Source of the DNA: Bradyrhizobium commune
GTDB taxonomy: Bacteria; Pseudomonadota; Alphaproteobacteria; Rhizobiales; Xanthobacteraceae
Reading direction: 5' to 3'
DNA length: 64,000 bases
Assembly (NCBI RefSeq): GCF_015624505.1
Contig: NZ_CP061379.1
Span: 1,860,001 to 1,924,000, forward strand
Position 1 is the stretch's first letter; every line of letters begins with the position of its first letter. This document shows, one piece after another, positions 7,231 through 15,921 of the stretch. The notes under the pieces are model-generated. The model was not told where the DNA came from. It saw nothing but the letters and a program-made list of their open reading frames with translations, and did not search any database. The position numbers and the translations under genes were made by a program.

Positions 7231-8814
7231 ATGGCGAACGCCACGACTGCTTCACCTGCCATGATGGCGGCCGCCGCTTCGGAGCGCATCGCGCCGAAGC
7301 GGCTGTTTGCCTTCATCATCATGGTGTTCGGGATGTTCATGTCGATCCTGGACATCCAGATCGTTTCGGCGTCCCTGAGCGAAATCCAGGCCGGCCTGTC
7401 GGCGAGCTCGAGCGAAGTGTCCTGGGTCCAGACCGCCTATCTGATCGCCGAAGTCATCGCGATCCCGCTGTCGGGCTTTCTGTCGCGCGCCTTCGGCACG
7501 CGGCTTCTGTTCGCGATCTCCGCGGCCGGCTTCACCATCTCGAGCCTGCTATGCGGCTTTGCCACGACCATTGAGGAGATGATCCTCTGGCGCGCGCTCC
7601 AGGGCTTTCTCGGCGCCGGCATGATCCCGACGGTGTTCGCCTCAGCCTACACCGTGTTCCCGCGTTCGAAATTCCACATCGTCGGTCCCATCATCGGGCT
7701 CGTCGCGACACTGGCGCCGACCATCGGGCCGACCGTCGGCGGCTATATCACCGACCTGATGTCGTGGAACTGGCTGTTCTTCATCAACGTCGTCCCCGGC
7801 ATCGTCATTACTCTTGGTGTGTGGGCGCTGGTCGATTTCGACGAGCCGCATTTCGAGCTGCTCGATCGCTTCGACTGGTGGGGCCTGATCTTCATGGCCG
7901 GCTTCCTGGGCACGCTGGAATATGTGCTGGAGGAGGGCCCGCAATATGAATGGTTGCAGGACACCTCGGTCGCGATCTGTGCCGCGGTCGGCGCCATCTC
8001 GGCGATCGCCTTTTTCTGGCGCGTGTTCACGGCGGCTGAGCCGATCGTCAATCTGCGCACCTTCTCCAACCGCAATTTCGCGGTCGGCTGCGTGCTCCAG
8101 TTCTGCATCGGCATCGGCCTCTACGGCCTGACCTACATCTATCCGCGCTATCTCGCCGAAGTTCGCGGCTACAGCGCGCTGATGATCGGCGAGACCTTGT
8201 TCGTCTCCGGCATCACCATGTTCCTGGTCGCGCCTTTGGTCGGCCGTCTCATGGTGAAGCTCGACATGCGCTACATGATCGCGTTCGGCCTGATCGTGTT
8301 CGCGATCGGCTCCTACCAGATGACCTGGATCACCCGCGATTTTGATTTCTACGAGTTGCTTGTGCCGCAGATCCTGCGCGGTATCGGCATGATGTTCGCG
8401 ATGGTGCCGACCAACAACATCGCGCTCGGCACGCTGGCGCCGGAGCGGGTGAAGAATGCCTCGGGCCTGTTCAACCTGATGCGCAATCTCGGCGGCGCGG
8501 TCGGGCTTGCCGTCATCAACACCGTGCTCAACGACCGCACCGACCTCCACATCACCCGTCTCCAGGAGCGGGTGACCTGGGGCAATGCGACCGCGACCGA
8601 GACTCTGACCATGCTGGCGCAGAAGTTCCAGGGGCTCGGCGACGCCTCGCTGATGGCGATGAAGCAGCTCAGCCAGATCGTGCATCGCCAGGCCGCGGTG
8701 ATGAGCTTTGGCGATGCCTTCTTCGCGTTGACGCTGTTCTATCTCGGCCTCAGCCTGTTGGTCACGCTGTTGAACAAGCCGGCCTCGATGACCGGCGGCG
8801 GCGACGCGCACTAA
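7231..8814 (+). CDS. DHA2-family MFS drug efflux transporter (EmrB-like)
   Basis: A 527-residue inner-membrane protein with 14 predicted membrane segments. It has the EmrB/QacA start (FGMFMSILDIQIVSASLSEI), the EVSWVQTAYLIAEV segment, the RAFGTRLLF loop and the drug/H+ antiporter motif C region (GPIIGLVATLAPTIGPTVGG). It follows the adaptor gene by about 215 bp, all in the same direction, so the pair is probably one transcript controlled by the TetR protein. The start ATG at 7231 begins the conserved part; a start at 7156 would run through the intergenic repeat. Substrates are likely amphipathic toxic compounds (family knowledge); none can be named. Confidence 0.88.
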   Translation: MANATTASPAMMAAAASERIAPKRLFAFIIMVFGMFMSILDIQIVSASLSEIQAGLSASSSEVSWVQTAYLIAEVIAIPLSGFLSRAFGTRLLFAISAAGFTISSLLCGFATTIEEMILWRALQGFLGAGMIPTVFASAYTVFPRSKFHIVGPIIGLVATLAPTIGPTVGGYITDLMSWNWLFFINVVPGIVITLGVWALVDFDEPHFELLDRFDWWGLIFMAGFLGTLEYVLEEGPQYEWLQDTSVAICAAVGAISAIAFFWRVFTAAEPIVNLRTFSNRNFAVGCVLQFCIGIGLYGLTYIYPRYLAEVRGYSALMIGETLFVSGITMFLVAPLVGRLMVKLDMRYMIAFGLIVFAIGSYQMTWITRDFDFYELLVPQILRGIGMMFAMVPTNNIALGTLAPERVKNASGLFNLMRNLGGAVGLAVINTVLNDRTDLHITRLQERVTWGNATATETLTMLAQKFQGLGDASLMAMKQLSQIVHRQAAVMSFGDAFFALTLFYLGLSLLVTLLNKPASMTGGGDAH

Positions 8815-8815
8815 A

Positions 8816-8856
8816 TTGCAACACTCGCGCGTGATTGCGCGCGAGGCCGTTGCAAA
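8816..8856. terminator. Imperfect hairpin after the efflux transporter
   Basis: Inverted arms TTGCAAC...CTCGCGCG and CGCGCGAG...GTTGCAA form a long stem with a TGATTG-type loop directly after the MFS stop codon. There is no T-run, so termination strength is uncertain. Confidence 0.45.
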
Positions 8857-8910
8857 TCATCGGCGACGCATCTATAAAGCCCACCTCATTCATTCGAACC
8901 GGGGAGGGAT

Positions 8911-9075
8911 TTGCATGATTTCGTTGCACTCGCAGATCGCACGCTCGCGTTCGATGACCTCGCTCGGTGTGTGCTCGGCCCTTTAGAGGCCATTTCCGCC
9001 AGCTTCGATTGGGCCAAGGTTTCGACCGAGAGTCCCGATCGCTCCGCTTCCCAAGTCAAAGCCAAGTTTAGCTGA
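8911..9075 (+). CDS. Candidate small protein upstream of the ABC exporter (uncertain start)
   Basis: A TTG at 8911 opens a 54-residue frame (begins LHDFVALADRTLAFDDLARC, ends QVKAKFS) with amino-acid composition like a real soluble alpha-helical protein. A strong purine run (GGGGAGGG) lies only two bases before this TTG, too close to be ideal. The same run is well spaced for an ATG at 8915, which would give a different 23-residue frame ending at 8986. One of the two may be translated, possibly as a leader for the ABC gene at 9148. No homologue is recognised. The rest of the 333-bp gap shows only a possible TATAAA box near 8872. Confidence 0.3.
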   Translation: MHDFVALADRTLAFDDLARCVLGPLEAISASFDWAKVSTESPDRSASQVKAKFS

Positions 9076-9147
9076 CGCCGCCTCGGCCTTCGTGGCCGGC
9101 CTGCGTTCATCGATGGGGCCGGCCCGCATAAGCGGCCGGATGATGCC

Positions 9148-10947
9148 ATGACCGCTCTGTCAAAAAAGCCCGCGGCGATCCGCGTGGTGTTGCCCTTCGT
9201 GTTCCGGCACTGGCTGAAGCAGCCAGGGCGGACGTTCGTCATCGCCGTCGGCCTGCTGGGCGCGACCGTCGCCGACCTGTTCATGCCGGTCTTCTCGGGC
9301 CATCTGGTCGACGCGCTCACGCGCGGGCCGTCCGATGTCGAGGCGCGTCATGCCGCGCTCGTGGCCTTGGGCGGCATCGTGGCGCTGGGCGCGACCTCGA
9401 TGGTGATGCGGCTGGCCGGCCTCCAGGTGATCGTGCCGTTCACGCTCAAGATCATGTCCGAGGTGGCGCAGGATGCATTCATGCGCGTGCAGCGGTTTTC
9501 GACCGACTGGCACGCCAACTCCTTTGCCGGCTCGACGGTGCGCAAGATCACCCGCGGCATGTGGGCGCTCGACCTGTTGAACGACACCCTCCTGTTGGCG
9601 CTTCTGCCGTCGCTGGCCGTGCTGATCGGCTCGATGATCCTGCTCGGTGTGCACTGGGCCTCGCTCGGCGCGGTGATCGCGCTTGGCGCGGCTGCCTATG
9701 TCACGATGACGGTGCTGTTCTCGACGCGCTACATCGCACCGGCCGCGCGCGTGTCCAATGCGTGGGACACCAAGGTCGGCGGCACGCTGGCGGATGCACT
9801 GACATGCAACGCGGTGGTGAAATCATTCGGCGCGGAGATGCGCGAGGATGCGCGGCTCGCCCGCGTCATCAAGCGCTGGCGCGTGCGGGTGCGGCGGACC
9901 TGGTTTCGCTACAACTACACCGCTATGGCGCAGCTTTCGCTGCTGCTGTGCCTGCGTGCGTCCGTGATCGGCGGCTCGGTGCTGCTCTGGATGTACGGGC
10001 ATGCCTCGCCCGGAGACGTCACCTATGTGCTGACGAGCTACTACGTCATTCACGCTTACTTGCGCGACGTCGGCATGCACATCAACAACCTCCAGCGTTC
10101 GGTCAACGACATGGAGGAGTTGGTGGCGATCCATGACGAGCCGATCGGCATTGCCGACGCGGCGGACGCGCTGCCGATTGCGATCGAGCGCGGTGAGATC
10201 GTGTTCGACGACGTCACGTTCCACTATGGCGGCCATCGCGCGCCGCTATATGACGGGCTATCGGTCAGGATCCGTGCAGGCGAACGTGTCGGCCTCGTCG
10301 GCCGTTCCGGCTCCGGCAAGACCACTTTCGTCAAGCTGGTGCAGCGGCTCTACGACGTCACCGCCGGTCGTGTGCTGATCGATGGGCAGGACATCGCCCT
10401 GGCCACGCAGCATTCGCTGCGCAGCCAGATCGCGATCGTGCAGCAGGAGCCGATCCTGTTTCACCGCACGCTTGCCGAGAACATCGCCTATGGCCGGCCG
10501 GGTGCGAGCCTCGAGGCGATCGAGCAGGCGGCGCGGCTCGCGAACGCGCACGACTTCATCCTGCGCCTGCCGAAGGGCTACGGCACCCTCGTCGGCGAGC
10601 GCGGCGTGAAGCTGTCGGGCGGCGAGCGGCAGCGCGTGGCGCTGGCGCGCGCCTTCCTGGCGGATGCGCCGGTGCTGATCCTGGACGAGGCGACCTCCAG
10701 CCTCGATTCGGAATCGGAGGCGCTGATCCAGCAGGCGATGGAACGGCTGATGAAGGGACGGACCTCGATCGTGATCGCGCACCGGCTCTCAACGGTCCGC
10801 AGTCTCGACCGGATCCTGGTGTTCGACCGCGGCGAGATGGTCGAGCAGGGCACGCATGCCGTGCTCGCGGGCAAGCCGGGCGGCATCTATCGCAGCCTGT
10901 TTGAGCGCCAGGTGGTGGAGCTCGGGCAGATCGCAGCAGCGGAATGA
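9148..10947 (+). CDS. ABC transporter, fused permease/ATPase exporter
   Basis: A 599-residue half-transporter. Five to six membrane helices span about residues 25-330. The nucleotide-binding domain has Walker A GRSGSGKT (385-392), Q-loop IVQQEP (430-435), signature LSGGERQR (489-496), Walker B VLILDEATSSLD (509-520) and H-loop His 545. It should homodimerise in the inner membrane and export a hydrophobic or lipid-like substrate. The downstream neighbour, 50 bp away, is a MATE exporter, so the two may be co-transcribed; a shared substrate is not implied. Confidence 0.9.
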   Translation: MTALSKKPAAIRVVLPFVFRHWLKQPGRTFVIAVGLLGATVADLFMPVFSGHLVDALTRGPSDVEARHAALVALGGIVALGATSMVMRLAGLQVIVPFTLKIMSEVAQDAFMRVQRFSTDWHANSFAGSTVRKITRGMWALDLLNDTLLLALLPSLAVLIGSMILLGVHWASLGAVIALGAAAYVTMTVLFSTRYIAPAARVSNAWDTKVGGTLADALTCNAVVKSFGAEMREDARLARVIKRWRVRVRRTWFRYNYTAMAQLSLLLCLRASVIGGSVLLWMYGHASPGDVTYVLTSYYVIHAYLRDVGMHINNLQRSVNDMEELVAIHDEPIGIADAADALPIAIERGEIVFDDVTFHYGGHRAPLYDGLSVRIRAGERVGLVGRSGSGKTTFVKLVQRLYDVTAGRVLIDGQDIALATQHSLRSQIAIVQQEPILFHRTLAENIAYGRPGASLEAIEQAARLANAHDFILRLPKGYGTLVGERGVKLSGGERQRVALARAFLADAPVLILDEATSSLDSESEALIQQAMERLMKGRTSIVIAHRLSTVRSLDRILVFDRGEMVEQGTHAVLAGKPGGIYRSLFERQVVELGQIAAAE

Positions 10948-10999
10948 CGCGCGTGGCCGGCCGACGAGGGCCGGCCACGCCGCCAGAGGATGGAATGAG

Positions 11000-12406
11000 A
11001 TGAAAGACCTGACGCACGGCTCCGTCGTGAAGCACATCCTGGCCATGGCGCCGCCGATCATGGCCGGCATGATCTCGATCATGATCTGCCAGCTGGTCGA
11101 TCTGTATTTCGTGTCGGGCCTGGGCGATGCCGCCGTTGCGGGTGTTGCCGCGGCCGGCAATGCCGGCTTTCTCGTCAACGCGCTGCTGCAGGTGCTCGGT
11201 GTCGGCGCGGTGGCGCTGATCGCGCATGCCGTGGGACGCAAGGACCGGCCGGACGCCAATCTGATCTTCAACCAGGCGGTCGCGCTGTCGGTGATATTCG
11301 GCCTGTTGACCCTGGTCGCGGGCGCAGCGCTGTCGCGGCGCTACATGCGTTCGGTTGCGGCGGACCAGGCCACGATCGAGGCCGGGACGACTTACCTGTT
11401 GTGGTTCATGCCGGCGCTCGCGCTGGAATTCGTCATGCAGGTGATTGCATCCGCGTTGCGCGCGACCGGCATCGTGCGCCCAGCCATGCTGGTGCGGGTC
11501 CTCGCTGTTATCATCAACATCGCGCTGGCGCCGGTGCTGATCTCGGGCTGGGGCACCGGCTACGCGCTCGGGGTTGCCGGTGCGGGGCTCGCGAGCTCGA
11601 TAGCGGTCGCCATCGGCGTTCTGATGCTGCTGGCGTATTTCCGCAAGGTCGAGCGCTATGTCGCCTTCAATGCGGCGCAGTGGCGTCCGCAGCCGCGCCA
11701 TCTGAAGCGCATCCTCAATGTCGGCTTGCCGGCCGGCGGCGAGTTCGCGATGATGTTCATTTTCATGGCGGTGGTGTATTACGTGCTGCGCGATTTCGGC
11801 GCGGCGGCGCAGGCGGGATTCGGGATCGGGCAGCGGATGCTCGGCCTGATCCAGATGCCGGCGCTCGCGGTTGCGCTCGCGGCAGGACCGATCGCCGGCC
11901 AGAACGTCGGCGCTGGCAACGGTGCGCGCGTGCGGGAAACCTTCGTCAAGGCGGCGCTGATCACCACCGTCGTGATGATCGGCTTCATGCTGCTTGCGCA
12001 GCTGAAGCCGCAGTTCCTGCTCGCCGGATTCTCCAACGACCAGGAGACCATGGCGATCGCCTATCTGTTCCTGCGGATCATCTCGCTCAACATGGTGGCG
12101 CAGGGGCTGATCTTCACCTGCTCGAGCATGTTCCAGGGCCTCGGCAACACCAAGCCGGTGCTCGTGAGCTCGGCAACGCGCGTCTTCACCTATTCGCTGC
12201 CGGCGATCTGGCTGTCGACGCGGCCGGGCTTCCGCATGGAGCACGTCTGGTACCTGTCGGTCGCAGCGACCACGCTGCAGGCGGCCTTGAGTCTGTGGCT
12301 GCTGCATCGCGAGTTCGGGAAGCGCGTTGCGCTGCCGCCGCGGGAGAAGGCTAAGGAGCCTGTCGGCGACGAGCCCGCCGCACCTCTCGCACGCGAGCTA
12401 GCGTAA
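11000..12406 (+). CDS. MATE family efflux transporter
   Basis: A 468-residue, 12-helix inner-membrane protein with the two MatE halves. The first begins MKDLTHGSVVKHILAMAPPI and contains QLVDLYFVSGLGDAAVAGVA. The second begins NVGLPAGGEFAMMF and contains GAGNGARVRETFVKA. The ATG at 11000 starts the conserved region; longer in-frame extensions would overlap the ABC gene. MATE proteins exchange cationic compounds for H+ or Na+; the substrate here is unknown. The C-terminal tail is charged and Pro/Ala-rich. Confidence 0.88.
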   Translation: MKDLTHGSVVKHILAMAPPIMAGMISIMICQLVDLYFVSGLGDAAVAGVAAAGNAGFLVNALLQVLGVGAVALIAHAVGRKDRPDANLIFNQAVALSVIFGLLTLVAGAALSRRYMRSVAADQATIEAGTTYLLWFMPALALEFVMQVIASALRATGIVRPAMLVRVLAVIINIALAPVLISGWGTGYALGVAGAGLASSIAVAIGVLMLLAYFRKVERYVAFNAAQWRPQPRHLKRILNVGLPAGGEFAMMFIFMAVVYYVLRDFGAAAQAGFGIGQRMLGLIQMPALAVALAAGPIAGQNVGAGNGARVRETFVKAALITTVVMIGFMLLAQLKPQFLLAGFSNDQETMAIAYLFLRIISLNMVAQGLIFTCSSMFQGLGNTKPVLVSSATRVFTYSLPAIWLSTRPGFRMEHVWYLSVAATTLQAALSLWLLHREFGKRVALPPREKAKEPVGDEPAAPLARELA

Positions 12407-12480
12407 CCACGGCTTGTTCCATCCCCGCAGCTCCGGTTAGTTTGCCGGCTGCGGGGATGGATGGGCAGCAGAAGGGCTGA

Positions 12481-13764
12481 ATGGACGGCGCAACGAACGA
12501 GCAGCGGCCGGTGTCCATGCTCTCCGCAATCTGGGCGGCGCGCTATCGTACGCCGGCCCGCTTCGTTGCGCTGATCGCGCTGCTGTTGCCATGGACGACG
12601 ACCGGGCTGACCTTTGCGCTGATCCCCTGGCTGATCGCATTCGCCTTCGTCGATCTCCGCGAGTTTCCGCGCTCGCTGCTTCGTCCGATCTGCCTGCTGC
12701 CGATCGCGCTGGTCGTCCTCGCCGTCGTCGGCACGCTCTGGTCGGACGCGCCCTGGCCGGAGCGAATCCACGCGATCGGTCCGGCGGCAAAACTGCTGGT
12801 GATCCCGCTCCTGATCTACCAGTTCGAGCGCTGGCCCTACGGCAACTGGGTGTCTTCCGCGTTCCTGGCCTCCTGCGCGCTGCTGATGCTGTATTCGTTC
12901 GCTGTCGCGATCGACCCCAGCCTCTCGCTGAAACTCTATTTGTCGCGCGGGCCCTACAAGGTCGAGAGCGGGATTGCCGTGCGCAACTATATCGACCAGA
13001 GCCAGGAGTTCGCGCTCTGCGCGATTGGGCTGGTCTATCCGGTCGTGACGCTGTTTCGGGCCGGCCGCATTCGTGTCGCAGTGCTGCTCGCGGTGTTGGC
13101 GATCGGCTTCCTTGCCAACATGATGTTCGTCGTGGTCTCGCGCACCGCGCTGGTGACGTTGCCGATCCTGCTTGTGGTGTTTGCGCTGCTGCATCTGCGC
13201 TGGCGTATGGCGCTCCCCGCCGTCGGCGCGATGGCGCTGCTGGCCGTGCTGCTATGGAACGTCTCGCCAAATCTGCGCACGACCGTCGCAAAATTCGGTG
13301 GCGATTACGAACTCAGTGCCGTCGAGAACGAAGTCAGCGGCATGGGCTCACGTCTGGAATATTGGCGGAAATCGGCGCGGTTCATCGCCGACGCACCGCT
13401 GCTCGGTCACGGCACCGGTTCGATTCGCGACCTGTTCGCGAGCGCGGCTGCCGATGCGGAGATCGATCCGCTGCGCGGCGAGATCGTCAGCAATCCGCAC
13501 AACCAGACCTTGAGCGTGGCCGTGCAGTGGGGTGCGCTGGGCGTCCTGGTGCTCTATGCGCTGTGGTTTGCGCATCTTCTGATGTTTCGCGGCGAGGGGC
13601 TGGCCTCTTGGATCGGCATGCTGGTGGTGGTGCAGAACGTGCTGTCCTCGCTCCTCAACACGCATCTATTCGACTTCACGTCGGGCTGGATCTACGTGCT
13701 CGGCGTCGGCGTCGCCGGCGGCATGGCACTATCGAGCTTTCGGAAAATGAAATTGTTGCAGTAG
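12481..13764 (+). CDS. O-antigen ligase/polymerase-like membrane protein (Wzy_C)
   Basis: A 427-residue protein with about 11 hydrophobic segments and the large periplasmic loop of the O-antigen ligase family (about residues 258-345: MGSRLEYWRKSARFI, APLLGHGTGSIRDLF, SNPHNQTLSVAVQWG). The Gly-His-Gly and NPHNQ motifs are typical of WaaL/Wzy-type enzymes that move lipid-linked glycans in the periplasm. AGAAGGG six bases before the ATG supports the start. No other glycan-assembly gene is adjacent except the convergent FkbM methyltransferase, so the acceptor cannot be assigned. Its last 73 bp overlap the methyltransferase's 3' end. Confidence 0.82.
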   Translation: MDGATNEQRPVSMLSAIWAARYRTPARFVALIALLLPWTTTGLTFALIPWLIAFAFVDLREFPRSLLRPICLLPIALVVLAVVGTLWSDAPWPERIHAIGPAAKLLVIPLLIYQFERWPYGNWVSSAFLASCALLMLYSFAVAIDPSLSLKLYLSRGPYKVESGIAVRNYIDQSQEFALCAIGLVYPVVTLFRAGRIRVAVLLAVLAIGFLANMMFVVVSRTALVTLPILLVVFALLHLRWRMALPAVGAMALLAVLLWNVSPNLRTTVAKFGGDYELSAVENEVSGMGSRLEYWRKSARFIADAPLLGHGTGSIRDLFASAAADAEIDPLRGEIVSNPHNQTLSVAVQWGALGVLVLYALWFAHLLMFRGEGLASWIGMLVVVQNVLSSLLNTHLFDFTSGWIYVLGVGVAGGMALSSFRKMKLLQ

Positions 13765-14480
13765 TCCTTGCGTTTCCAGAACCATTCGCCGTCCTGCCGC
13801 TGATGGATGGCGGCGTCGAATTGCGAGACCGGGAGCAGCCGGCGCTGGCTCACGAAGCTTCCCTGATAGCCGAGGCCTTCGAGAAAGGTGAAGACGTCCC
13901 CGACACTGCCGCTTGCGAGATGCCGGTTCTCGCATTCGAAAACCAGCAGAGGCCCGTCGTTGCGCAGGATCCGCTCGGCGCCCCTCAGCACCGCGAATTC
14001 GGCGCCTTCAACGTCGACCTTGAGCAGAGCGACCCTCTCGGTCGTCTTGAAATAGTCGTCCAGCGCAATCGTCGGGACCGACAGAATCGAGAAGGTCTCG
14101 GCATTCGCCTCGTTGCAACAAAGTGACGCGCCGGGCTGGTGCCCCTTTGGCACGTACAGATCCTGTTGGCCGGAATGCGAATAAACCGCCTTGGCTTCAA
14201 CCGTCACGTTCGCTAGGTCGATGAGCGTGCAGATGTGCGAGAGGTTGCGCGCCAGATCCGGCTGCGCTTCGAACGCGATGACCCGGCCGTCGCGGACCCA
14301 GCGCGACAGCCAATAGACGAAGCTGCCCTTGTTGGCACCGACGTCGCAGGCGATGTCGCCGCGCCTGAGGTGTCGCCAGATTGCGAAAAGCTCCGTTCTC
14401 TCGTCGCGCAGCAGCGCCTTTAGCGCCCGAACCCGCAATCTGATGCTGACAGTCGTCAGCCAAGCCCCCCAAATCGACAT
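13692..14480 (-). CDS. FkbM family methyltransferase
   Basis: A 262-residue SAM-dependent methyltransferase of the FkbM type. The SAM-binding motif is IACDVGANKGSFVYWL (about residues 43-58), followed by VIAFEAQPDLARNL. Later family motifs are VALLKVDVEGAEFAVLRGA and GPLLVFECENRH. FkbM enzymes O-methylate sugars or polyketides; beside an O-antigen-ligase-like gene, glycan methylation is a reasonable inference. An in-frame TGA lies six codons upstream of the ATG, so the start is well constrained although no ribosome-binding site is evident. The C-terminal 24 codons overlap the convergent neighbour. Confidence 0.85.
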   Translation of the reverse strand: MSIWGAWLTTVSIRLRVRALKALLRDERTELFAIWRHLRRGDIACDVGANKGSFVYWLSRWVRDGRVIAFEAQPDLARNLSHICTLIDLANVTVEAKAVYSHSGQQDLYVPKGHQPGASLCCNEANAETFSILSVPTIALDDYFKTTERVALLKVDVEGAEFAVLRGAERILRNDGPLLVFECENRHLASGSVGDVFTFLEGLGYQGSFVSQRRLLPVSQFDAAIHQRQDGEWFWKRKDYCNNFIFRKLDSAMPPATPTPST

Positions 14481-14571
14481 CGGGCAACATATCCGTCAAA
14501 GAAAACCAAGCGATTTCGCAAGTGCAAATGTGTTCGAATTGCCTCGACACCTGAAGCGTCGGTAGTCCAAT

Positions 14572-14594
14572 CGCCGACCGATAAATTGTCGGCG
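14572..14594 (-). terminator. Possible hairpin downstream of the TauE/SafE gene
   Basis: CGCCGAC and GTCGGCG form a 7-bp stem with a 9-base AT-rich loop, about 90 bp beyond the stop of the minus-strand exporter gene. There is no clear T-run. The remaining 200 bp between the two minus-strand genes show nothing else. Confidence 0.3.
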
Positions 14595-14683
14595 TCATGC
14601 AACGATCAAACGTAACTCGGAATTAAGCCCGCCGCAAATCGCCCTGACCCGGGCAACATAGCCTTCGATCGCTACGACAGTTT

Positions 14684-15427
14684 CTAATGGCCACCAATGC
14701 TGTTCCAGACGAGCGTGGCGCCCGACAGGAACAACAGGCCGAGCACGACATCGCCAAAATGCTTGTCGCTCAGCGCGTGATAGACGCGCGCCCCCAGCCA
14801 TGCGCCGATCAGCGTGCCCGGAAATGCGACCAGCGCGAGCCAGACCACCTTAAAGGCGACGAGACCTGACGCCGTCTGCAACACCAGCGCGGTGGCAAGC
14901 ACCGTGAAATTGAACAGCTGGAAGATGCCGCGCCGCTCATGCTTGTTCCAGCCGCGGATATTGGCCCACAGGATCGGCAGCGGCCCCGACAATCCGGCGA
15001 GCCCGCCCAGAATGCCGCCGGCAAAGCCGATCGCGCCGTCGGCGATGCGACCGCCGAACTTGAAGGCGAGCGGCCGCTTGTTGAGGTAAAGCGCGCTCGA
15101 GAAGAGCAGCAGCAGCACGCCGACGCTCAGCTTGAACACCTTTGGATCGGCGGAGGCGACCAGCATGGTCCCCAGCGGCACGCCGATCAATCCGCCGATC
15201 AGGAACGGCCACACCAGCGACAGATCAAAACCCTTCCACATCGACGGAAGCGTCGAGGTCTGCGCGATGACCGAGCAGATCAGCACCAGGGGCACCGCCA
15301 GCGAGGGCGGCAGCACATAGAGCCAGATGCCGAGCGCCATCAGCGCGGTGCCGAACCCTGCAAGCCCCGAGACGAAGCCGCCGGCCAGCGCGCCGAACAG
15401 CAGCAGCGCGTAGTTGGACGTTTCCAC
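14684..15427 (-). CDS. TauE/SafE family sulfite/anion exporter-like permease
   Basis: A 247-residue inner-membrane protein with about 8 helices in two repeated halves. The first half has GGFVSGLAGFGTALMALGIWLYVLPP, the second GAIGFAGGILGGLAGLSGPLPILWANIRGW. Both carry the Gly-rich G.L.G.G signature of this family, which moves sulfite, sulfoacetate or other organic anions. The start is a GTG at 15427 with a weak ribosome-binding site. Neighbours give no clue to the substrate. Confidence 0.85.
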   Translation of the reverse strand: METSNYALLLFGALAGGFVSGLAGFGTALMALGIWLYVLPPSLAVPLVLICSVIAQTSTLPSMWKGFDLSLVWPFLIGGLIGVPLGTMLVASADPKVFKLSVGVLLLLFSSALYLNKRPLAFKFGGRIADGAIGFAGGILGGLAGLSGPLPILWANIRGWNKHERRGIFQLFNFTVLATALVLQTASGLVAFKVVWLALVAFPGTLIGAWLGARVYHALSDKHFGDVVLGLLFLSGATLVWNSIGGH

Positions 15428-15653
15428 GATCCAAGTCCTGTCGTTCTCAACGATTCCGAGGCGTTGATCGTCGTCTGGCGCATAGCACGGATGCAGCCGG
15501 GGAGGTCAATTTCAAATCCGCACGCAAGCGTGATCCCCAAGGGCGGGCGATCCCGGAAGATGCGACTACATGACGGCCGTAAAGCAATTTAGGGGACCTG
15601 CCGCAAGCGATAACGCGCTTCGCTCGACCTCGGTTAGATGATGGAGCAAGACC

Positions 15654-15914
15654 ATGACCCGCACGAAGATCGTCCTTGCGGCCGCGCTGTTGTCGGCTAC
15701 GGCATTGATACCGACAATGGCCCAAGCCCAATTCTCCGAGCCGGCGGCCTATCAGGCCGCGCATCCCGATCGCGATGTGCTCAACGGCGGGCAACTCACG
15801 CCGGCAGGGCGCGCTGCCCGCGGCGAACCGGTGGTGTCGAGCGATGCCTACGCGGCCTATCCGTCGCCCGTTGTGCCGGCCGTCCGCACCCGCCATCGTC
15901 GTCAGCGTCAATAG
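15654..15914 (+). CDS. Small secreted hypothetical protein
   Basis: An 86-residue protein with a clear signal peptide (MTRTKIVLAAALLSATALIPTMAQA) and a short mature region of about 60 residues without cysteines, ending in a basic tail (RTRHRRQRQ). GGAG seven bases before the ATG supports translation. It does not match a family I recognise. A periplasmic location is inferred. Confidence 0.65.
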   Translation: MTRTKIVLAAALLSATALIPTMAQAQFSEPAAYQAAHPDRDVLNGGQLTPAGRAARGEPVVSSDAYAAYPSPVVPAVRTRHRRQRQ

Positions 15915-15921
15915 AAGTTTG

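Noticed and set aside
10556..12307. Antisense frame of 583 aa across the ABC and MATE genes
   Set aside because: Arg/His/Gln-rich, crosses two well-supported genes, no recognisable domain.
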